Shown piece after piece: positions 51,549 through 58,749 of a stretch of DNA of 64,000 nt. Origin of the DNA: Cohnella silvisoli (GTDB lineage Bacteria; Bacillota; Bacilli; Paenibacillales; Paenibacillaceae); the NCBI RefSeq assembly GCF_021190915.1, contig NZ_JAIOAP010000003.1, positions 434,001 to 498,000 on the forward strand, read 5' to 3'. The notes under the pieces are model-generated. The model saw nothing but the letters and a program-made list of their open reading frames with translations. It ran no database searches and was not told where the DNA came from. Position numbers and translations under genes: made by a program. Position 1 is the first letter of the stretch; each line of letters begins with the position of its first letter.

Positions 51549-52301
51549 TCATGAGTATTGGGCAATGAAATCTAAAATTGTATCGTTGACAAACACCGGA
51601 TTTTCGCCGCTCATGTGAGGTCTATGGCTGCAACCTGAAACGATCGAATAACGAGAGTTACTGATCAGAGCAGTCACTCGCTCTAGATCTTCCTTTGGCG
51701 CGAGCTCATCATATTGTCCGGCAATTAAGAGTGTGGGACAGGTGATGCTTCTTAGTTCGTCATCATTCAGCTGCGGATATGTACGCCAATCTTTAATCTT
51801 TGCCCTTAAAAATTCCTGCCAATTCCCTTGATGTGCATCCATATGTCTTTCTTTCATGGAATGAATAAAATCATTACGACCGTTTTGTATGAGCCATTCC
51901 GGTTCGAACTCTTCTGATCCTTTTGCGGCGACAAACCCGCATTGTCCAATTGATGTCAATGATACGAGTCTGTGAGGATGACTGACAGCCAAATGAAGCG
52001 CAACCCCTCCTCCCATACCATATCCAATAACATGTGCCTTATTAATATGTAATCGATCCATAAATTCAGCAATATCTTCAACATGCAGCGGAGTACTCCA
52101 TTCAAGGCTGTCGCACCTGGTTCGGCCATGACCCCTAAAGTCCGGAAAATAACAGGTGTACTTCCTTTGAAAGTCGAGCATTTGACTGGCAAAAGCCAGT
52201 ATCCCTCGAGAAAAGCCGCTATGCAAAAATAACACCGGATCGCCGACGCCCATTTGCTCGTAATATATCTCCAAGTTACTACATTGTAGATATGGCATCA
52301 C
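51549..52301 (-). CDS. Alpha/beta hydrolase paralogue lacking the nucleophile Ser
   Basis: A 250-residue tandem paralogue of the downstream hydrolase with the same fold blocks (LFLHSGFSRGILAFASQ, DFRGHGRTRCDSLEWSTP). The nucleophile elbow reads GYGMG, codon GGT at position 95 where the paralogue has Ser, so ordinary Ser-hydrolase chemistry is lost. The acid (GQYDEL) and base (SHRPHM) residues remain. It may be a pseudoenzyme, a binding protein or a partner subunit. The start overlaps the upstream PNPOx-like gene by 23 bp. Confidence 0.88.
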   Translation of the reverse strand: MMPYLQCSNLEIYYEQMGVGDPVLFLHSGFSRGILAFASQMLDFQRKYTCYFPDFRGHGRTRCDSLEWSTPLHVEDIAEFMDRLHINKAHVIGYGMGGGVALHLAVSHPHRLVSLTSIGQCGFVAAKGSEEFEPEWLIQNGRNDFIHSMKERHMDAHQGNWQEFLRAKIKDWRTYPQLNDDELRSITCPTLLIAGQYDELAPKEDLERVTALISNSRYSIVSGCSHRPHMSGENPVFVNDTILDFIAQYS

Positions 52302-52734
52302 TACTCAACTCCTCAATTTTGAAGATGTGCTTTTCCAAATTGAAGTAATAGTTGCCTATCTTTGAAGTAAACTCGAATACACAATAGTCCGGATCATTAA
52401 CACCAAGAGGATAATACTTCTCATCACGTTCAGACCAAAGCATTTCTTTGCTTTCCCGATCAAGACAAACCTTCATTTCGCCAATAAGCATTAGTCCATT
52501 ATTTCTTCCAACACAATAAAGGCTGGCCTTCGGGTTTTTCATAAATTGCTGAGTACGTAACGAAGAAGTGTTGGTCGAAAACCAAAACTTGTTTAATCCT
52601 TCATGCTCCCTTTTAAACATCTGTTTTGAATTAGGATAGCCGTTATCATCGACAGAACTAACCACAATCGTGCGTACATCTTCTACTAAAGAAATAATAT
52701 GAGATCGCGTAATAAGATTCATACTTTCACTCAC
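52279..52734 (-). CDS. Pyridoxamine 5'-phosphate oxidase-like flavin-binding protein
   Basis: A 151-residue split-barrel protein: the strand pattern TIVVSSVDDNGYPNSKQMF, FWFSTNTSSLRTQQFMKNPKASLYCVG and LMLIGEMKVCLDRESKEMLW is typical of the general-stress-protein-26/PNPOx-like group, which binds FMN, F420 or haem. GTG 52734 overlaps the MarR stop (GTGA), suggesting coupling; ATG 52722 is the alternative. It is second gene of the MarR operon. Confidence 0.85.
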   Translation of the reverse strand: MSESMNLITRSHIISLVEDVRTIVVSSVDDNGYPNSKQMFKREHEGLNKFWFSTNTSSLRTQQFMKNPKASLYCVGRNNGLMLIGEMKVCLDRESKEMLWSERDEKYYPLGVNDPDYCVFEFTSKIGNYYFNLEKHIFKIEELSSDAISTM

Positions 52735-53171
52735 TCCTTATATTGCTTTAGATTATTGAGCACTTTTGCGAGCATATTGTCGAACCGGGTTATTTCCTCG
52801 TCCGAAAATCCCTCGTAGAAAAGTTCGTTCATCTGAATGGTTACCGCATCATAGCTATTTTTAAGAGACTTGGCCTTTTCTGTCAGCGTGATCCGTATTT
52901 GTCTTCGGTCTTTCGAGTCAGGATTCCGTTGAATGTGACCTTGATCGGCCATTCGATCAAGCATGCTGGTAAGGGTAGTTTTGGCAAGCGATGTTTTTTC
53001 GCCAAGCTCACTAATTGATAAGTTTTCCTTCTGCCAAAGCACGAACAATATTCTGCCCTGAGGACCATTGAATTCCTCGATGTCATTATCTTTTAATAAC
53101 TTCTCAAAAATTCTGCTGGATAATTGCTTGATTTGGGAGATATAAAAACCGCCATGTGTTTCTATTTTCAT
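52731..53171 (-). CDS. MarR-family transcriptional regulator
   Basis: A 146-residue winged-helix regulator. The central HTH and wing are clear: LSISELGEKTSLAKTTLTSMLDRMADQGHIQRNPDSKDRRQIRITLTEKAKSL, flanked by dimerisation helices. ATG 53171 is chosen for its GGGGTGG site. It leads the operon MarR-PNPOx-hydrolase-hydrolase and probably autoregulates through the AT-rich palindromic region at 53191-53221. The inducer is probably a small phenolic or electrophile, unknown. Confidence 0.9.
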   Translation of the reverse strand: MKIETHGGFYISQIKQLSSRIFEKLLKDNDIEEFNGPQGRILFVLWQKENLSISELGEKTSLAKTTLTSMLDRMADQGHIQRNPDSKDRRQIRITLTEKAKSLKNSYDAVTIQMNELFYEGFSDEEITRFDNMLAKVLNNLKQYKE

Positions 53172-53190
53172 TTGCACCACCCCATTAATA

Positions 53191-53221
53191 TTATATAGAA
53201 TAGTACTATATAGAACTATAC
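53191..53221. promoter_or_regulatory. Candidate MarR operator and promoter region
   Basis: Repeated TATAGAA elements flank the palindrome ATAGTACTAT, 20-50 bp upstream of the MarR start. The position fits an autoregulatory operator; motif evidence only. Confidence 0.4.
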
Positions 53222-53410
53222 GTCAAGTGGGATTGGTTAAAGTTAAACATGAGTCGGCGGTCGTACAAAATCGGCGTCTTTTCTAAATTTTTGATGACCG
53301 AATCAGGGAATTTCGTTCGGCGTTTAATTTAAGTAACCTTAATCATTGACCTCAAACAAAACGATCGCCATGTGGAGCAAGCAAACGAAGAAAAACGGAG
53401 GTTGGAAGAA

Positions 53411-54427
53411 ATGAATATTAAATTCGAAACGCTGATCTATGCCATATGCCAACGGTTCAAGAAGGAAATCATCTCTGCAGACTTCCAAACCACGCCATTA
53501 CAGGGCGGAACTGTGGGAAATGTGTATGAGGTAACGGGGATCGCCGAAACCGCGGATGGCGAAAAATTTCCGTACCGTATTGTGCTGAAGATCCAGAAGA
53601 AATGGGAGCGTTACGGCGATCCGGGTTCATGGCGCCGGGAATATGATCTCTATACGTCTGACTTTGGAGCGACGTTCTCGGATACCTTCCGCTGGCCGAC
53701 ATGTTATCATGCCGAGATCAATGCCGAAGAAAATGAATTCCAGCTGTGGCTGGAATATATCGATGGCGTAACCGGTTTAGACTTGACCGGTGACATGTAT
53801 AACCAGGCTGCGCTGGAATTAGGACGCTTTCAAGGCAAGCTGTATGCGGAGCAGCCCGCTGTACTGCAGAGCCTGACTAACCTGAGCCATGCGGATCTCA
53901 TGAAGAATACATATCTGCATTACCGGTCATGGCCGGTCGTCTACGATTATATACGCTCGGAAGACTGCGAATTGCCGCAGCACGTGCGGCATATGCTCAT
54001 CGACATCGATGAGCACTCAGACGAGATACTCGCCCGCATCGAAAAATTGCCCCTCGTGCTATGCCACCGGGACTTCTGGGTGACCAACCTGATCTATGCC
54101 GACGGGAAAATCGCGCTCATCGACTGGGACACATCCGGATGGGGTTACTTGGGAGAGGATCTCGCAAGCCTGATTGCGGATGAAGCGGATATCGATCACA
54201 TGGTCGAATACTACCAGCGATGCGTCCCCGCGTATTACAAAGGCTTTTCTGAATATGCGGATGTATCCCCTATCGCTGATCATTGCGTCTACGAGATGAT
54301 CCTTCTCGTATTCGGGTACAGGCTTGTGGAGTGGTATCTCCACACAGAGGACAATGACGAGAAGACGAAGCATGTCCATACGCTCCAAAAAATCTATGAA
54401 ATGAAGACCAGCCTTGCACAGGGTTGA
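53411..54427 (+). CDS. APH/ChoK-family phosphotransferase
   Basis: A 338-residue kinase-fold protein. The catalytic loop LCHRDFWVTNLIY (HxDxxxxN) and metal-binding IDWDTSGWGYLGEDLASL are intact near residues 215-255; the N-terminal lobe has GGTVGNVYEV and a Lys in RIVLKIQKKW. The group phosphorylates aminoglycosides, choline, homoserine or sugars; the substrate is not predictable. ATG 53411 follows ACGGAGG; the open frame extends to 53372 without a site. It is divergent from the MarR operon and followed by a terminator. Confidence 0.85.
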   Translation: MNIKFETLIYAICQRFKKEIISADFQTTPLQGGTVGNVYEVTGIAETADGEKFPYRIVLKIQKKWERYGDPGSWRREYDLYTSDFGATFSDTFRWPTCYHAEINAEENEFQLWLEYIDGVTGLDLTGDMYNQAALELGRFQGKLYAEQPAVLQSLTNLSHADLMKNTYLHYRSWPVVYDYIRSEDCELPQHVRHMLIDIDEHSDEILARIEKLPLVLCHRDFWVTNLIYADGKIALIDWDTSGWGYLGEDLASLIADEADIDHMVEYYQRCVPAYYKGFSEYADVSPIADHCVYEMILLVFGYRLVEWYLHTEDNDEKTKHVHTLQKIYEMKTSLAQG

Positions 54428-54437
54428 CTTTAAAAGG

Positions 54438-54482
54438 AACTCCGAAAACCCTTGAATGTAGTGGGCTTTCGGAGTTTCTTTC
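54438..54482 (+). terminator. Terminator after the phosphotransferase gene
   Basis: AACTCCGAAAACCC (54438-54451) pairs with GGGCTTTCGGAGTTT (54463-54477) with one bulge, then CTTTC. Confidence 0.8.
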
Positions 54483-54501
54483 ATGAGCCGGCCAATAGTA
54501 T

Positions 54502-54984
54502 TCAATTCATATACTTTTCGAATTCGCGTTTCAACCAGTGCTGATTTTGCACTGAAATGTATTGTTCCATCAGAATAAGTAAATCAACCAATTCTGGCTT
54601 GGTAAGCTTCATGTAGTGCTGTCTTACTCGATCAACGTCACGATCACGTTTTATATGCTTGAATGCATCCAGATCGTCGTCTAAGGGCTGGTGTGACCTT
54701 TTGCGAGGCTCTTACTACTTCGTAGTACTGTGTTGAAGAAAATGCTTGTGAAGCTCTTGGTTTTTGCGAATGGTGTTTGGGTGTATGCCTATTCCATCCG
54801 GATCAATTTCTTTCGATTTATCAGAAATTGTTCTGTAAGATACAAATTTACCTTCTTTAATTAGCGCTTCGATCTACTTTATACCAAGTTCGATCGAACG
54901 GTTTTTCTTCTTGTCGTACGATTCTTGTAGCCATCCCAGTTCATTTGTTTGAGGAGATACGGATTTCCGGCGCAGAAGTCTCAT
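54502..54984 (-). pseudogene. Degraded tnpC-like (DUF6262-type) gene of a Tn554-like element
   Basis: ATG 54984 overlaps the stop of the recombinase remnant (ATGA), as expected for the second of two coupled transposition genes. The frame reads KKKNRSIELGIK, then TAG at 54874-54876, then IEALIKEGKFVSYRTISDKSKEI and HPNTIRKNQELHKHF, which resembles the HTH part of DUF6262/TnpC accessory proteins. After two more stops the C-terminus is recognisable in another frame (RVRQHYMKLTKPELVDLLILMEQYI... ending TGA 54502-54504). At least one nonsense codon and one frameshift make it non-functional. Family assignment is from recalled pattern. Confidence 0.55.
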
Positions 54985-55219
54985 CCTTTTGAGATTTTTC
55001 GATCAATTGGATCTCCTTGAGCTCGTTTCTCGCCCTGTTTTTTTGCAATCTTCATCTTCTTCGCTTCAAGGAGTAACCCTAACTGCTCAAATTGCTTTTC
55101 ACTTTCATCCGCCCAATTATAAAAAGCAGTTATTTCTTCCTTAAATTCCGGCCGAGGTACTTTCGCTCCACACCCGACACAAGCCATTTTAGTCGGGCAT
55201 ACCGAGTCAATGGTACCAT
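54981..55219 (-). pseudogene. C-terminal remnant of a Tn554-type tyrosine recombinase
   Basis: The frame reads CPTKMACVGCGAKVPRPEFKEE followed by a helical tail (NWADESEKQFEQLGLLLEAKKMKIAKK). The CP.KMAC..C...VP block is the hallmark C-terminus of Tn554-like transposase/integrases, which use the Cys pairs in a zinc-like tail. The catalytic part is absent: the frame meets the DHFR-like fragment at about 55215, so a deletion or insertion junction lies there. It is too short to act. Confidence 0.6.
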
Positions 55220-55342
55220 ACCATCGGACTGGTCCATCAGGTCCACCGTATACTGGTAGAGCTCCTCATTAGATTCAATCATCTGCGTATGGTCACAGCA
55301 ACCGTCCAGTGTCACATTCATCATCAGGATTACACGTCCCAT
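55220..55342 (-). pseudogene. Truncated DHFR/RibD-like gene (first 41 codons)
   Basis: ATG 55342 has a strong AAAGGAGG site. The first 41 residues (GRVILMMNVTLDGCCDHTQM... and YTVDLMDQSDG) match the N-terminus of the dihydrofolate-reductase-like RibD C-terminal family. Homology ends abruptly, where the Tn554-like remnant begins, and the open frame runs on to 55130 in recombinase sequence read out of frame. It looks like a gene cut by the element. A second, longer DHFR-like gene lies at 58.75 kb. Confidence 0.7.
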
Positions 55343-55843
55343 ATGCAGCCTCCTTTTTGTCTACATTTTATCATACAACAGCAGGTCCAGTTTCTCATGG
55401 ATTGCTAAATTATTGTTTTGTTTTTTGTCGAACTTATCATCATTTCTTCGTCGCATTTAGTAGAGTCATTACAACTGGATTATGTAGCTGACATACAAAC
55501 GCTCACGTCATTGACGGTGATTATTTCACCGATAAAGAGTATGAGCGGTAACAATTACAGGCATGGCTTTCTTTCGAAGCAATGTTTCCATCCGCTCTAT
55601 CCGACCTCCATCATTCCGACCGTCGTCCGACCGCCCTTATTTGGACGGATACATACAAATTCTACATTCGACGAACTCCGTCCTCCGCGTCCGTTTCCGT
55701 CTTCGATGTTGAAGACGAGCAAAGATCGCAAAGCAGGATGCACAAATTGCAGATCCACAACTTATTTTCGCCCCGCTTAGTCTATAAGTAAATCCAGATT
55801 CTCTTGATTTGTCCGTGGGAAAGAACCCAGAGGATTTTTTCCT
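55343..55843. other. Gene-poor stretch
   Basis: About 500 bp without a convincing gene. The best plus-strand frame (ATG 55541 to 55780, 79 codons, rich in His, Arg, Pro and Thr, with CTNC near the end) recalls spore-coat-like composition but has only a weak AGAG site. A minor hairpin with a six-T run lies around 55822-55840. Confidence 0.4.
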
Positions 55844-55993
55844 TTACATCGTAATGATACCCAACAAGGCGCACAGAACAAGGTTGTTACAGGCTAAAGC
55901 ATTTCCTCCATAATACTTCGAAACAATAGCCATCAAGACGCACAGGACAAGATCAGTAGCCGAAAATCCGCCACCGGTAGTATACTTAACCAA
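55844..55993 (-). CDS. Small hydrophobic protein with internal duplication (49 aa)
   Basis: TTG 55993 is preceded by TTAGGAGGT at 7 nt, and the frame runs to TAA 55844-55846. The product starts VKYTTGGGFSATD and contains two similar hydrophobic Cys-containing segments, LVLCVLMAIV and LVLCALLGII, separated by SKYYGGNALACNN. The Gly-rich start plus hydrophobic helices resemble the YjcZ-type sporulation micro-proteins nearby, although it is not the same family. Probably a membrane or spore-coat micro-protein. Confidence 0.5.
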   Translation of the reverse strand: MVKYTTGGGFSATDLVLCVLMAIVSKYYGGNALACNNLVLCALLGIITM

Positions 55994-56039
55994 AACAATT
56001 ACCTCCTAATGGAATCTGTGTGATTTTCTACTATTATAC

Positions 56040-56460
56040 GGACCTTTAATACAATTGCTTGGACATCCTACTTAGTTTCGAATAATAATCAGAACATAAA
56101 GAAAGAATCCCACGCCAAGCATCACCACGTACATCAGCTACATGAGCCGTGACGAAAATCGATTATAGGCGTTGTTACACAGAAACAGAACAAGGCGCGG
56201 AAGAATTACTTCAATTAACAAACGCATAACCGAAAATACCGAAATTATTTTTATTCCGCCTATCCCTACATTGGTTGTTGCTGAAAATAAACGTTCATAT
56301 TTCTAGGAAGTCATTGAGAGGCACAGAAGTGAGATTCCAAACGCTAACGTAAAAGTAGAAAATAGTGATAGGTCTGAGGAAATCAAACGACTGATGCGCG
56401 AAAGGGGTTTATAAATTAAATCGAAAACGCTTGGGAATTTGGAGTTAAGGAAATTTTTCC
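56040..56460. other. Stretch with decayed fragments of hydrophobic micro-ORFs
   Basis: No intact gene. On the minus strand short frames (for example 20 codons MYVVMLGVGFFLYVLIII and a stretch CGCCTTGTTCTGTTTCTGTG near 56190) resemble broken copies of the 49-codon gene at 55.9 kb, suggesting amplification followed by decay. Confidence 0.35.
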
Positions 56461-56465
56461 TTACC

Positions 56466-56620
56466 CGAAAATAAAAAAAGCCCAAGAGCCGAAGCCCCCG
56501 GGCACTTCTGTGCTCTAGCGGAAAATGTACATTTCTGTATGAATGCACTTGCCGTATACTTATCCATGCATAAACTAACCATGTGATAAACAATCACAAT
56601 AAACATTGGTGGTGATAAAT
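56466..56620 (+). repeat. Direct repeat copy 1: duplicated promoter region of the YjcZ genes
   Basis: About 150 bp nearly identical to 57470-57615, from GAGCCGAAGCCCCCGGGCAC through GAAAATGTACATTTCTG and CATGCATAAACTAACC to GGTGGTGA before the start codon. It shows that gene and promoter were duplicated together. Confidence 0.9.
56569..56577 (+). promoter_or_regulatory. Mother-cell sigma-factor -10-like element upstream of yjcZ copy 1
   Basis: CATAAACTA matches the CATANNNTA -10 pattern of SigK/SigE promoters, 44 bp before the start codon. It is conserved in the duplicate. The -35 AC element is less clear. Confidence 0.5.
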
Positions 56621-56746
56621 ATGGGCTATGGAGTTGGCGGTGTAGGTTCTTGTGGCGGTTATGGCGGCGGTATGCAAGCTGCTGCATTCGCACTTGTTTT
56701 ATTCATTCTTTTGGTAATTATCTTAGCAGCCGGACGCACCTACTAA
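56621..56746 (+). CDS. YjcZ-family sporulation protein (41 aa), copy 1
   Basis: A 41-residue micro-protein starting MGYGVGGVGSCGGYGGG, then a hydrophobic helix QAAAFALVLFILLVIILAAG and a short RTY tail. Gly-rich start plus AAAFALVLFILLVIIL define the YjcZ/YtjA-like family of Bacillales sporulation proteins, thought to be membrane or coat associated. GGTGGTGA serves as RBS. A terminator follows at 56.82 kb. Confidence 0.85.
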   Translation: MGYGVGGVGSCGGYGGGMQAAAFALVLFILLVIILAAGRTY

Positions 56747-56820
56747 TCAATATTACCTCTCTGTTTACACCACTTCCCTCTGCCCTGCTCCGTGTGAATG
56801 TGATGGCGAATACAGTCAGC

Positions 56821-56862
56821 AAATTCCCGCCAGCCAATCGGCCAAGCGGGGATTTGTTTTTT
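56821..56862 (+). terminator. Terminator after yjcZ copy 1
   Basis: AAATTCCCGC (56821-56830) with GCGGGGATTT (56846-56855), one mismatch, followed by GTTTTTT. Confidence 0.75.
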
Positions 56863-57024
56863 ATACGAAAAAGAACACCAACCGAAGCCAACAGGCTTAT
56901 CTAATTTTCATTGTACATATGCGGATTAATGATGGACCTGTGTGAATGCACTGGCAGTACGCTTATCCATTCATATTATAGGAGTGGTAATAATCACATT
57001 TTAACGGCAGGTGGTGATTATGGT

Positions 57025-57099
57025 ATGCAGGCAGCTGCATTCGCACTTGTACTCTTCATCTTATTGGTCATCATCTTGCGGGCTGGAACTAGATATTAA
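57025..57099 (+). pseudogene. Truncated YjcZ-family copy
   Basis: Only the hydrophobic C-terminal half is left: MQAAAFALVLFILLVIILRAG then TRY and TAA. The Gly-rich N-terminus is degraded (GGDYG remains directly upstream in frame) and the usual start codon is missing. The in-frame ATG 57025 or the unrelated upstream ATG 56911 could still give a product. A diverged version of the shared promoter repeat lies upstream (GTGTGAATGCACTGG near 56940). Confidence 0.65.
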
Positions 57100-57149
57100 G
57101 TTCACTTCTTCAACTTCTCGAATTGCATCAATAAGAAGGAGGTGAACAT

Positions 57150-57380
57150 ATGGCAGTTCCGAAAAAACAACTGAAAACTAAATCTGTTTACGCAAAATCC
57201 TTCAAAAATAAAAATAAGAAAAACGTCCGTACGAGTGCGAGTAAGATTAAAACCAAAAAACCTGTGAGTACAAAAGCCTTTTTCCCGTTTGGATTCGAAC
57301 GTTTTGAGCCATTCGAACGATTCGAGCGTTTTGAGCCATTTGAACGTTTTGAGTTTTTTGAACCATTCTTTTTCTTTTAA
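57150..57380 (+). CDS. Basic protein with Phe-rich FERFEPFERFE repeat tail (76 aa)
   Basis: ATG 57150 has a strong AGAAGGAGGTGA site. The first 45 residues are very basic (AVPKKQLKTKSVYAKSFKNK and following Lys/Arg/Ser/Thr). The last 30 form a repeat of FER/FEP/FEF triplets, starting FFPFGFERFEPFERFERFEP and ending in FFEPFFFF. No Cys, signal peptide or known domain is present. The N-terminal AVPKK resembles ribosomal L32 starts, but the zinc site is absent. Its position between YjcZ-type genes suggests a spore-coat, crust or nucleic-acid-condensing role; this is inference. A terminator follows. Confidence 0.75.
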   Translation: MAVPKKQLKTKSVYAKSFKNKNKKNVRTSASKIKTKKPVSTKAFFPFGFERFEPFERFERFEPFERFEFFEPFFFF

Positions 57381-57426
57381 CGAGGTTTCCGGGATTTCTT
57401 CTAAACAAACGCTCAATAATCAAAAT

Positions 57427-57462
57427 CCCCGCTCAGTCCCGTGACTGGGCGGTTTTGTTTTG
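57427..57462 (+). terminator. Terminator after the Phe-rich gene
   Basis: CCGCTCAGT-CCCGTG-ACTGGGCGG with one mismatch, followed by TTTTGTTTT. Confidence 0.8.
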
Positions 57463-57469
57463 GGTAAAT

Positions 57470-57615
57470 AAAAAGCCTGAGAGCCGAAGCCCCCGGGCAC
57501 TTCTATGCTTTAGCGGAAAATGTACATTTCTGTGTGAATGCACTTGCCGTACACTTATCCATGCATAAACTAACCGTGTGATTAACAGTCACAATAAACT
57601 TTGGTGGTGAAATCA
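57470..57615 (+). repeat. Direct repeat copy 2: duplicated promoter region of the YjcZ genes
   Basis: Second copy of the 56466-56620 repeat, about 90 percent alike by eye, containing CATAAACTA at 57564-57572 and ending in GGTGGTGA before ATG 57616. A third, shorter copy of its start (GAGAGCCAAAGCC) lies at 57868. Confidence 0.9.
57564..57572 (+). promoter_or_regulatory. Mother-cell sigma-factor -10-like element upstream of yjcZ copy 3
   Basis: CATAAACTA, same position relative to the start codon as in copy 1. Confidence 0.5.
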
Positions 57616-57744
57616 ATGGGTTATGGTGTTGGTGGTGTAGGCGCTTCTTGTGCAGGTTATGCTGGTATGGGAGCTGCCGCATTCGTACTTGTACTTTTTA
57701 TTCTTTTGGTCATTATCTTGCGTGCTGGAACTGGGATCTACTAA
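57616..57744 (+). CDS. YjcZ-family sporulation protein (42 aa), copy 3
   Basis: 42 residues: MGYGVGGVGASCAGYAGMG, hydrophobic AAAFVLVLFILLVIILRAG, tail TGIY. It is the same family as copy 1 and probably a recent paralogue, since the upstream 150 bp are also duplicated. GGTGGTGA precedes the ATG. A terminator follows at 57776. Confidence 0.85.
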   Translation: MGYGVGGVGASCAGYAGMGAAAFVLVLFILLVIILRAGTGIY

Positions 57745-57775
57745 GAAGTATTGAAACCCTCCTGCTTCTTCTTTA

Positions 57776-57811
57776 CCCCATCATGAGGGGCTACTTGATG
57801 GGGCTTTTTTT
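57776..57811 (+). terminator. Terminator after yjcZ copy 3
   Basis: CCCCATCA (57776-57783) with TGATGGGG (57796-57803), followed by CTTTTTTT. Confidence 0.85.
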
Positions 57812-57995
57812 ATTTCGAAATATCGATAATCCAGGGTAATGATAGGTTCGCTCATGAAAAAAGCACGAGAGCCAAAGCCATCGGACGCTTCTGGTGGTGA
57901 TATCCAAGAGTTATGGTGTTGGTGGTATAGGGTATGAACATCATCATGTAAGAGAATGGCGGTTTCTTTACAAAAATCAATTAGGTGGTGATGTA

Positions 57996-58175
57996 ATGAA
58001 CATTTCTGTTGTAGAACTGATCGTACTTGTTATATTCATTCTTTTGGTTTTTTTACTTTTCGAAAAATTATTTTCTAATAATCTAATTAACCAAAATAAA
58101 TATCAAAATAAACCAATTGGGATTTCGATGGTGAAAAAATCAGGAAATCAGGCAAAAAAAAATCGGCGATCATAA
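57996..58175 (+). CDS. Small single-helix membrane protein next to a decayed YjcZ start (59 aa)
   Basis: ATG 57996 follows TTAGGTGGTGATG. The product has one helix (VVELIVLVIFILLVFLLFEKL) and a polar, Asn/Lys-rich tail ending KKSGNQAKKNRRS. IVLVIFILLVFLL recalls the YjcZ helix. Directly upstream and in the same frame, GTG 57894 opens a decayed Gly-rich YjcZ start (SYGVGGIGYE). It is therefore a remodelled family member. Confidence 0.6.
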   Translation: MNISVVELIVLVIFILLVFLLFEKLFSNNLINQNKYQNKPIGISMVKKSGNQAKKNRRS

Positions 58176-58239
58176 ACATCGGCGAATTAGGATATATTTT
58201 CAAATGATGTAAGGGGCAAGTTACAAGGAGGAGTTTCTT

Positions 58240-58563
58240 TTAAAAAATAAATTAGATGGGTTCCATGAAATGCTGAGCGAACTGCAGAATATGCCGAAGC
58301 GCACAGAAGAGTTGGAGAAAACACCTTCCGACTCTTTTGAAACATTGTTCATTCCTTCATTTATGAAGAAATTCACAGTCTTCACATCATTTAAGGAAAT
58401 GTTAGTCGCAGGGGGATTTGAAGTCAGCTGTGAGGAAGACTTTCAAAACATCCCCGACGACTTGTTTGACGAACACATAGCAAATCATACTTTTTTCGAC
58501 GACTGGCAAGAGATGTTGGACACGGCCATGCAGGAGTATGTCGCCCGAAAACTTGATTTCTAG
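58240..58563 (+). CDS. Conserved hypothetical protein with apparently lost start codon
   Basis: Frame continuous from TTA 58240 to TAG 58561-58563. AAGGAGGAG at 58225-58233 is correctly placed for a start at about 58240, but that codon is TTA, not TTG or ATG. The next in-frame ATG (58270) has no site. The encoded sequence (KNKLDGFHEMLSELQ, DSFETLFIPSFMKKFTVFTSFKEMLVAGGF, EDFQNIPDDLFDEHIANHT, ending EYVARKLDF) is acidic and helical and resembles a Bacillales family of about 105 residues of unknown function, whose members begin near KNKLDGF. Expression is probably reduced or lost. Confidence 0.65.
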   Translation, partial: LKNKLDGFHEMLSELQNMPKRTEELEKTPSDSFETLFIPSFMKKFTVFTSFKEMLVAGGFEVSCEEDFQNIPDDLFDEHIANHTFFDDWQEMLDTAMQEYVARKLDF

Positions 58564-58749
58564 GTATTAAAATGGAGTTGTCCGTAGAAGAATCTGTTCA
58601 TATTCTTTAAGGCGATGCATTATTTGTCGTCCTTTCCTTGTGTGCGTGCAATCGGTAGCGTAAAGAAAAAGACGGTACCTTTCCCCTGTCCCGTTAGTTG
58701 AAGAAGTGACAATTAATTTCCAGTATTTCCTGATGATATTTATTGTATT

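Noticed and set aside
55541..55780. 79-codon plus-strand frame as a spore-coat gene
   Set aside because: Weak RBS and composition-only resemblance; mentioned under the gene-poor stretch.
57150..57380. Ribosomal protein L32 call from the AVPKK start
   Set aside because: No Cys zinc site and a Phe-rich repeat tail unlike any L32.
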